From: an uncultured Paracoccaceae bacterium
GTDB taxonomy: Bacteria; Pseudomonadota; Alphaproteobacteria; Rhodobacterales; Rhodobacteraceae
Length of the DNA stretch: 12,366 bases
Direction: 5' to 3'
NCBI GenBank assembly: GCA_913054485.1
Contig: CAJXHQ010000033.1
Coordinates: 1 to 12,366 of the forward strand
Position numbers and translations under genes: made by a program
Shown: positions 6,887 to 12,366 of the stretch, piece by piece
Layout: each line of letters opens with the position of its first letter
Position numbering within the stretch: the first letter of the stretch is position 1
Notes under the pieces: model-generated
Database searches by the model: none
Seen by the model: only the letters and a program-made list of their open reading frames with translations
Told to the model about the DNA's origin: nothing

Positions 6887-8105
6887 GTTCTCCCTCGCGC
6901 AGGTCCAGATGGTCCTGAATGCGCTCCAGCAGCTGATCTGTCAAATGCGCGCCTTCTGTCACCACCTGCCAGCCGGCCAGCGCCATCTGGGCCGCCGCGT
7001 CCGGCGCCGCAAGGCGGACCACCTCTTTTGCGAGCTCGCCGCCATCGCGCACCCGCACGGCGGCGCCGGCTTCCTTCAGGCGGCGGTAAAGCGCAGCGTG
7101 GCTGCTGATGCGGGGGCCGTGGATCACGGCGCTGCCGAGGGCGGCGGCGTCCAGCGGATTGTGCCCGGACGGGCCAGCCGCCAGGGTGCCTGCCATCAGG
7201 GTCAGAGGTGCGGCGCGGTACCAAAGACCAAGGTCTTCGGCCACGGTCAGCAGCACTTGGGTATTGTCGCTCAGCGTTTCCCCCGCCTCCCAGTCGCAGA
7301 GCCGCAGGCCCGCGCCTTCCACAGCGGCGCGCGCCTCCTCCACCTCGCGGAAATCAGCCATGGCAATGACCAGAAGCATCCGGTGCAAGTGCCGCAGGGC
7401 CGCACGATGGGCGGCGAGGATCACCTCAAGCTCGGAGGCCTCCGCATAGGCCGCCAGCCAGACCGGGCGGCTGCCGAGATCCATTTGAACGCGGTCCAGC
7501 TCATCCTCGTTGCAGATCGGCGGTGTGGCAGAGATCCTGAGCCGGGTGGTCAGTTGCAGCTTGTCAGAGGGCACTCCGGCGCGGCGCAGCTGTTCAAGGG
7601 CAGATTGGGAAGGGGTGAGGATCGCGGAGAAATACTCCATCAGCCGTTTGCTCTGATCCGGCAGCCAGCGGGTCTTGCGGGCAGGCAGATCGGCGGCCTC
7701 CACATCCACCAGAAGCGCCGGGATGCGGCTGTCGTGGCAATGTTTCAGCAGCACCGGGCGCAGGGTGCCGCCGCTCCAGAGGCAGAGGTCGGGTTTCCAA
7801 TGGCCGAGGAAGGCCCGCACAGCACCGGGCTGGTCCTGCGGCAGCGGTCCGCCTGCTATGGCAGTGCCGTCCGGCACAGGCAGGCTTTGCAGGGCTTCCT
7901 CGCAGGTGACCATCACTCTCAGGTCCGGGCGCTGCGCCTGCAGCCGCCGCCCCACGTCGCAAAGTGCCACGTAGCGTTCGGCGCTGGTGGCGTGGACCCA
8001 GAGCAGCTCTCCGTCCGGGCGCGGCGGCCGGGCAGGGCCGCCGCCGGCAGGCGCGCGCCAGGACATGGCCTGGCGGGCTGCCTTGAATGGCAGCGCGCGG
8101 CTCAT
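6873..8105 (-). CDS. waaA: Divergent 3-deoxy-D-manno-octulosonic acid (Kdo) transferase, WaaA-like
   Basis: A 410-residue protein of glycosyltransferase family 30, which joins Kdo from CMP-Kdo to lipid A precursor at the inner membrane. Family features kept are '[10 protein letters not shown]' near the N-terminus, '[17 protein letters not shown]', '[22 protein letters not shown]' and, near the C-terminus, '[17 protein letters not shown]' and '[18 protein letters not shown]'. Several signature motifs are altered: the usual HA.SVGE is HATSAE, the usual ASTH.GEE is AYAEASELE, and the usual PRHPER is [11 protein letters not shown] at 8105 has AAGGG (8118-8114) eight bases away and is preferred over an upstream in-frame TTG at 8135. 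The overlap with lpxK supports a lipid A role. Activity may be changed or specialised, and another canonical waaA elsewhere in the genome is possible. Confidence 0.8.
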   Translation of the reverse strand: MSRALPFKAARQAMSWRAPAGGGPARPPRPDGELLWVHATSAERYVALCDVGRRLQAQRPDLRVMVTCEEALQSLPVPDGTAIAGGPLPQDQPGAVRAFLGHWKPDLCLWSGGTLRPVLLKHCHDSRIPALLVDVEAADLPARKTRWLPDQSKRLMEYFSAILTPSQSALEQLRRAGVPSDKLQLTTRLRISATPPICNEDELDRVQMDLGSRPVWLAAYAEASELEVILAAHRAALRHLHRMLLVIAMADFREVEEARAAVEGAGLRLCDWEAGETLSDNTQVLLTVAEDLGLWYRAAPLTLMAGTLAAGPSGHNPLDAAALGSAVIHGPRISSHAALYRRLKEAGAAVRVRDGGELAKEVVRLAAPDAAAQMALAGWQVVTEGAHLTDQLLERIQDHLDLREGEHASV

Positions 8106-8207
8106 GCCGGACGCCCTTGCGGGTCGCTGCGCCAAAAGGGGCGTTGGATCTGGTGCGCCATAGTTGCCTGTACTGCCCGGTGCCGGTGTTTCCCGGCGGT
8201 TTTTTAC

Positions 8208-8235
8208 ACCCTACGCCTTTGGCCGGAACGGTCAA
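8208..8235 (-). promoter_or_regulatory. Candidate promoter for waaA-lpxK
   Basis: In the 145-base gap before waaA, minus-strand TTGACC (8235-8230) and TAGGGT (8213-8208) are 16 bases apart. The -35 match is strong and the -10 match is poor. The gap has no credible gene. It is the only plausible start for waaA-lpxK apart from read-through from the CysQ-like gene. Confidence 0.35.
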
Positions 8236-8250
8236 GGCGGCGGGGCGGCT

Positions 8251-9054
8251 TCAGTGGTTGGGCAGGCCCGGGCTTTGCGGGTTGAGGGCTGCCATCAGCG
8301 CCCTGTGCAGGGCAGGCCCCCCGGCCACCACACCGTTGAGCTGCGGATGGGGGTTGTTGAACTTCAGCGCCGTACCGGCACGGTCAGTGCAAAACCCGCC
8401 GGCCTCCCGGATGATCAGGTCACCGGCCGCAATGTCCCATTCCCAACTGGCGCGCAGGGTCAGCATGGCGTCGAACTTCGACTGTGCCACAGCCGCCATC
8501 CGGTAAGCCAGCGAGGGGCGGTGGCTGCGCTTGAACCCCGGTGCCTTGCCGGCCCGCCAATGCACCCCCATGAGGTTCGGTTTGGCAGCCAGCACCTCGG
8601 CCCCGTCCAGCGCGGCCCGGTCCGAAACATGCACCGGCTGCCCGTTGAGCTTGGCCCCCTGGCCTTTGGCTGCGGTGTACATGAGATCGCGCTGCGGCAG
8701 GTAGACAACCGCTGCCGTCACCTCGCCCTTGTCGGCCACGGCGAAGGAATGCGCCCAGGTGCGTGCACCTTCGGCAAAGCTGCGGGTGCCATCAATGGGA
8801 TCGATGATGAAGGTGCAGCGGCGGTCCTGCCGCGCAGCGCTGTCTTCGGTCTCCTCTGACAGCCAGCCATAGCCGGGCCGGGCCGCGGGCAGGAACTCCT
8901 CCAGCATGGCGTTCACCGCGAGGTCTGCCTCGGTCACCGGGCCGGCGCCATCGGGCTTGTCCCAGCGCTTGGCCTCGGGGCCGGAGTATTTCAGGGCGAT
9001 ATCCCCGGCCCGTTCCGCCGCCTCGATGAGCAGGGAGAGGTCAGCTGCCGGCAA
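8251..9054 (-). CDS. Inositol-monophosphatase-family phosphatase, CysQ-like
   Basis: A 267-residue Mg-dependent, Li-sensitive-type phosphatase. The metal site is visible as WLSEETED (SEE 66-68), DPIDGTRSF (85-93) and WEWDIAAGD (204-212), the three signature motifs of the family. Members split inositol phosphates, 3'-phosphoadenosine 5'-phosphate (CysQ) or related small phosphates; length and 'GWLSEETED' favour the CysQ-type branch, but the substrate cannot be fixed from sequence. The start is TTG at 9054, set by GAAGGGA (9067-9061) six bases upstream and by the 14-base overlap with the end of pmbA, which points to translational coupling. A 145-base gap separates it from waaA. Confidence 0.88.
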   Translation of the reverse strand: MPAADLSLLIEAAERAGDIALKYSGPEAKRWDKPDGAGPVTEADLAVNAMLEEFLPAARPGYGWLSEETEDSAARQDRRCTFIIDPIDGTRSFAEGARTWAHSFAVADKGEVTAAVVYLPQRDLMYTAAKGQGAKLNGQPVHVSDRAALDGAEVLAAKPNLMGVHWRAGKAPGFKRSHRPSLAYRMAAVAQSKFDAMLTLRASWEWDIAAGDLIIREAGGFCTDRAGTALKFNNPHPQLNGVVAGGPALHRALMAALNPQSPGLPNH

Positions 9055-10387
9055 GGGTCATCCCTTCGATCAGGATCGAGGGCACTACCCGCGACAGGTG
9101 GGTGCGCGCGTCATTGGCGGGCTGAATACGCAGCAGCATATCCAGCAGGTTGCCTGCAATAGTGCATTCATTGACCGGATAGGCGATCTCGCCGTTTTCC
9201 ACCCAGAAGCCGGAAGCGCCGCGCGAATAATCACCGGTATTGGGGTTGATGGTGGAGCCGATCATCGAGGTCACCAGCAGCCCGGTGCCCATGCCGCTGA
9301 TCAGGTCGGCGCGGCTGGCCTCGCCTTGCGTCAGCGAGATGTTCCAGTTGGCGGGCGAGGGGATGGAACCCGCGCCGCGCACCGCGTTGCCGGTGCTTTC
9401 CAGCCCCAGTTTGCGGGCTGAGGCCAGATCCAGCGTCCAGCCGGTCAGCACGCCCTTGTCGATAATGGCGCGGCGCGCGGTGGGCAGGCCTTCGCCGTCA
9501 AAGGGGCGCGAGCCGGTAATGCGCGGGCGGAACGGGTCTTCGGTCACCGAGAGAGCTTCGGGCAGCACCTGCCGGCCCAGTGAATCTTTCAGCCAGGAGG
9601 AGCCGCGGGCAATGGACGCGCCGTTCGCTGCCCCCAGCAGGTGGCCGATCAGCGAGCCGGAGATCCGTTCGTCGAACAGCACCGGGTAGCTGCCGGTCGC
9701 AGGCTTGCGGGCGCCGTGACGGGCCACCGTGCATTCACCTGCGGTGCGGCCGATGTCTTCCGGGCTGCGCAGGTTGGACTGAAACGTGCGGCTGTCGCCG
9801 TCGTGGTCGCGCTCCATGCCGGTGCCGGTGCCGGCAATTCCGACACAGGAGATGGAGCGGCTGCTGCGCCCGTAGCCGCCGGAAAACCCGTTGGAGGCGG
9901 CCATATGGACGCGGCTGCGGCCGTAACCGGCGACCGAGGATTGCACCTGAGAAATGCCATCAATGGCGGCGCAGGCGGCTTCAGCCGCCAGGGCGTCGGC
10001 CGGCAGTGCGTCCGGCGCAGGTTCGGCGCTGCTGTCTTCCAGTTCCAGCGCGGCGATGTCCCAGCTGGTGGCCAGCTGGCTGGCGTCGGCCAGTCCAGCA
10101 TAGGGATCTTCCGGGGCCTCGCGGGCCATGGCCACGGCGCGTTCGGCCATCGCCGCCAGGGTTTCGGGGCGCATGTCGGAGGAGGAGACAATCGCCTGCC
10201 GCTTGCCGACAAAGACCCGCAGACCCAGGTCGGTGCCTTCGGACCGCTCCGCATGTTCCAGCGCGCCCGCGCGCACTTCGATGGAGACGGAGGTGCCCTC
10301 GGCCACCAGCGTATCGGCGGCATCCGCACCGGCCTTTTTGGCGGCGGCGATCAGGGCATGGCAAAGCTCTTCCGGGGACTGGGTCAT
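9041..10387 (-). CDS. pmbA: PmbA/TldE-family metalloprotease regulatory partner
   Basis: A 448-residue cytoplasmic protein of the TldD/PmbA family. In enterobacteria PmbA (TldE) pairs with TldD to cleave small unfolded peptides, as in microcin B17 maturation and CcdA turnover; TldD carries the HExxxH zinc site and TldE does not. No HExxxH motif is seen here, agreeing with the TldE side. Family landmarks are 'GLRVFVGKRQAIVSSSDM' near residue 60, 'FDERISGSLIGHLLGAANGASIARGSSWL' in the middle (variable positions included) and the ending 'INPNTGDYSRGASGFWVENGEIAYPV'. ATG at 10387 is chosen because AGAAGG lies just upstream; in-frame codons further up have no support. No tldD is in the window. The gene is divergent from the DUF3604 gene and overlaps the CysQ-like gene. 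Confidence 0.92.
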   Translation of the reverse strand: MTQSPEELCHALIAAAKKAGADAADTLVAEGTSVSIEVRAGALEHAERSEGTDLGLRVFVGKRQAIVSSSDMRPETLAAMAERAVAMAREAPEDPYAGLADASQLATSWDIAALELEDSSAEPAPDALPADALAAEAACAAIDGISQVQSSVAGYGRSRVHMAASNGFSGGYGRSSRSISCVGIAGTGTGMERDHDGDSRTFQSNLRSPEDIGRTAGECTVARHGARKPATGSYPVLFDERISGSLIGHLLGAANGASIARGSSWLKDSLGRQVLPEALSVTEDPFRPRITGSRPFDGEGLPTARRAIIDKGVLTGWTLDLASARKLGLESTGNAVRGAGSIPSPANWNISLTQGEASRADLISGMGTGLLVTSMIGSTINPNTGDYSRGASGFWVENGEIAYPVNECTIAGNLLDMLLRIQPANDARTHLSRVVPSILIEGMTLAGS

Positions 10388-10495
10388 GGGCACCTTCTGA
10401 AAAATGATCTGTTCCAGAGCTAGCCAGCACAGCGCCCCGCCGCAAGGGCACGGCGTGTATTCGCTGGAATTTATGCTCTGCTGAAAAGCGTCCGC

Positions 10496-10511
10496 TTGCG
10501 AATTTGCGAAT
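10496..10511. repeat. Tandem TTGCGAAT repeat in the divergent intergenic region
   Basis: TTGCGAAT occurs twice back to back (10496-10503, 10504-10511), and an inverted ATTCGC core is found at 10459-10464. The repeat sits in the 206-base gap between the divergent pmbA and DUF3604 genes, upstream of the candidate promoter of the latter. Repeated short sites at such a place suggest a regulator binding site; no known consensus was recognised. Confidence 0.35.
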
Positions 10512-10539
10512 ATCAGTTCGTGTTTTTGCGGGCACGCGG

Positions 10540-10573
10540 TCGACAACCCTTACAGTTGAGCTAACTTTAAGTT
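10540..10573 (+). promoter_or_regulatory. Candidate promoter and overlapping palindrome for the DUF3604 gene
   Basis: TCGACA (10540-10545) and TAACTT (10562-10567) are spaced by 16 bases and would start RNA about 20 bases before the TTG start. AACTTTAAGTT (10563-10573) is a perfect inverted repeat around one central base and covers the -10 box, a position typical of a repressor site. GGGAG (10581-10585) follows as ribosome binding site. Both hexamers are imperfect, so confidence is modest. Confidence 0.4.
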
Positions 10574-10593
10574 GTTTTCCGGGAGTTTGAGCA

Positions 10594-12366
10594 TTGTCAT
10601 TTTTAAAACGTATCGCGAGGTATTCCGGTGCCTTACCTCTGATCGGTGCCATGACCTTCGGCTTTCCAGCCGTGGCACCCGCCTTTGAGGGGCAAAGTCC
10701 CCCCGAAGCTGAAGGCGCGGCAGAAGTATATTCGCCCTTCGCCGGGCGGTCCTACCCGGATCAGCTGCTGTTCGGCGATCTTCACTTCCATACCGAGATT
10801 TCCTTCGACGCGGGCCTTATCGGCACCTCCTTGTCGATCCATGATGCCTTCCGTGTGGCGCGGGGCGAGGAAATCATCTCCAACACTGGCCAGCGGGGGC
10901 AGCTGGTGCGGCCGCTGGACTTCCTGGCGGTGACCGAACATGCGGAAATGCTGGGGTTGGCGACCGCGATCCATACAGCCAATCCGCGTCTGCTGCAGGA
11001 TGAGGGGGGCGGAAGGATTTACGAACAGTTCAATGCCGGCCGGGAGGGGCGCACGGCCGCTTTTGCCGAAATCATCGAGATGGCGACCGTCAGGGGTATT
11101 GACCCGGTCGAGGGATTGAACCTGGACGGTGATCTCTGGCAAGAGATCATCGGGGCCATAGATGCCTACAACGAGCCAGGACGCTTCACTGCCCTGTCGG
11201 GCTTTGAGTGGACATATACGCCCAAGGGCGACAACCTTCACCGTGTGGTCCTGTTCCGGGACGGTGCGGATATCACCGGCCGGACCCGCCCGTTTTCTTT
11301 CTTCGACGGCCCGAGCCCCGAAGCGCTGTGGGATTATATGGCGGCTTATGAGGTAAACACCGGTGGCCAGGTGATCGCGGTGCCGCATAATGGCAATCTC
11401 AGCAATGGGATCATGTTCCCTGACACAATGCCTGATGGCACGCCGATGACAGTGGAATACGCGGAAAAACGCGCCCGTTGGGAACCAATGCACGAGATGA
11501 CCCAAATAAAAGGCGACGAGGAGACTCATCCGCTGCTGTCGCCGGATGACGAATTCGCCGATTTTGAATCCTGGGACGTTGCTAACCTATCGGGCACAGC
11601 CTCAAAAGAGCCGGAAATGCTTGAGCATGAATATGCCCGCTCGGCGCTCAGGATCGGCCTGCGGTTGCGCCGCGAGATTGGGGTGAATCCTTACAAGTTC
11701 GGCATGTACGGCACCACCGATACCCATACAGCGATCCCGACCACGCGGGAGGATAACTATTTTGGCAAGTACCAGCACACCGAACCGTCGGCGAACCGCC
11801 ACAATATCGATGTGATCCCAGCCGAAAACCCGGCGCTGCGCATTCTGACGGCGCAGGAATCGGCGGCCGGCCTCACGGCGGTCTGGGCGCGGCAAAACTC
11901 CCGGGATGAAGTGTTTGATGCGCTGGCCCGCAAGGAAGCCTATGCCACCACCGGTCCGCGCATGCGGGTGCGGGTCTTTGCCGGCTGGGAGTTTGATCCG
12001 GAGGATCTCGGCGCCGCGGATCTTGCGGCATTGGGGTACCGCGAGGGTGTTCCGATGGGCGGTGATCTGACTGCAGCGCCGGAGAATGGCACGCCCCGGT
12101 TCCTGGTGCAGGCCTTGCGTGATCCTGACGGTGCCAATCTGGACAGGGTGCAGATCATCAAAGGCTGGGTGGACGCTGCCGGTGAAACTCACGAGAGGAT
12201 CTTTGACGTGGCGGCCTCCGGAGACCGGCAGGCGGACAGCATGGGCCGCGTGCGTGAGCCGGTCGGCTCCACTGTTGATACCGCAGCCGGTTTAAATCCA
12301 GTAAAAACGAAGCGTACGGAACCGACAACAGGGGATTCCGGCGGTGGTAGTGTTGGGATTATCGCA
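10594..12366 (+). CDS. Secreted DUF3604 (PHP-like metal-binding) protein, 3' end outside window
   Basis: The frame is open to the window edge, giving 591 residues without a stop. TGA at 10588-10590 is in frame, so the start must be TTG 10594, served by GGGAG at 10581-10585, or something further in. From TTG the protein has a good signal peptide: a KRIAR charged region, a hydrophobic core, and a cut near AVAPA before FEG. The DUF3604 core follows with PHP-like metal-site motifs: FGDLHFHTE (H64, H66), VTEHAE (114-117), VPHNGN (264-268) and GTTDTHT (375-378). Members are probable exported metallohydrolases of unknown substrate. The region after 'PVGSTVD' (about residue 563) departs from the usual family ending; it becomes a Thr/Lys/Glu linker followed by DSGGGSVGIIA. 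It is divergent from pmbA and shows no functional tie to it. Confidence 0.88.
   Translation, partial: MSFLKRIARYSGALPLIGAMTFGFPAVAPAFEGQSPPEAEGAAEVYSPFAGRSYPDQLLFGDLHFHTEISFDAGLIGTSLSIHDAFRVARGEEIISNTGQRGQLVRPLDFLAVTEHAEMLGLATAIHTANPRLLQDEGGGRIYEQFNAGREGRTAAFAEIIEMATVRGIDPVEGLNLDGDLWQEIIGAIDAYNEPGRFTALSGFEWTYTPKGDNLHRVVLFRDGADITGRTRPFSFFDGPSPEALWDYMAAYEVNTGGQVIAVPHNGNLSNGIMFPDTMPDGTPMTVEYAEKRARWEPMHEMTQIKGDEETHPLLSPDDEFADFESWDVANLSGTASKEPEMLEHEYARSALRIGLRLRREIGVNPYKFGMYGTTDTHTAIPTTREDNYFGKYQHTEPSANRHNIDVIPAENPALRILTAQESAAGLTAVWARQNSRDEVFDALARKEAYATTGPRMRVRVFAGWEFDPEDLGAADLAALGYREGVPMGGDLTAAPENGTPRFLVQALRDPDGANLDRVQIIKGWVDAAGETHERIFDVAASGDRQADSMGRVREPVGSTVDTAAGLNPVKTKRTEPTTGDSGGGSVGIIA

Noticed and set aside
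8106..8250. Possible small gene between waaA and the CysQ-like gene
   Set aside because: No frame in the 145 bases has a start with a ribosome binding site and a protein-like composition; only a weak promoter candidate is seen.
6861..8285. Long plus-strand open frame (474 codons) opposite waaA and lpxK
   Set aside because: It is a mirror of the high-GC third-position bias on the other strand; His/Gln/Arg-rich with no domain and no support for a start.
10633..11529. Minus-strand open frame (298 codons) opposite the DUF3604 gene
   Set aside because: The plus strand here encodes a signal peptide and all DUF3604 metal motifs; the opposite frame has no family resemblance.

Overview
The window reads as chromosome of a GC-rich alphaproteobacterium, most likely a marine Rhodobacteraceae (roseobacter-type) strain. 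The reasons are the high GC with strong third-position bias, the pmbA - inositol-phosphatase - waaA - lpxK order, the use of TTG/GTG starts, and the protein sequences themselves. This assignment is inference from gene style; no rRNA or other marker gene is present. No tRNA, rRNA, CRISPR array or recognisable insertion sequence was seen, and no gene-free stretch exceeds 300 bases.

Layout: (1) 1-318 (+) is the 3' end of a LysR-type regulator, followed after 98 bases by an NfsB-like nitroreductase at 417-1121 (+). The gap between them holds a perfect 14-base palindrome flanked by a 10-base direct repeat. (2) From 10387 down to 1240 everything is on the minus strand: pmbA/tldE, a CysQ-like phosphatase, a divergent waaA, lpxK, a cytoplasmic reductive-dehalogenase/QueG-like corrinoid iron-sulfur protein, an exported ClpP-like protein with a C-terminal SH3 domain, and a Tat-exported amidohydrolase that converges on the nitroreductase. 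(3) 10594 to the window end (+) is a secreted DUF3604 (PHP-like metal-binding) protein that starts with TTG and runs off the edge.

How the genes fit together: waaA and lpxK are lipid A/Kdo genes and overlap by 14 bases. pmbA and the CysQ-like gene also overlap by 14 bases. The RdhA-like and ClpP-like genes are 29 bases apart and probably co-transcribed, but no shared pathway is evident.

Two neighbouring genes look damaged. The ClpP-like/SH3 gene has a one-base frameshift near 3485; its missing C-terminus is clearly readable in the next frame to a stop at 3261. The amidohydrolase has a well-placed ribosome binding site and ATG (3099) whose frame leads straight into the enzyme but is cut by TAA at 3007-3009, leaving a GTG restart at 3000. 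These may be real lesions, recoding or reinitiation, or assembly errors. Other points for a second look are the degenerate catalytic motifs of WaaA, an RdhA-like protein in a probable aerobe, and the unusual Gly-rich C-terminal tail of the DUF3604 protein.
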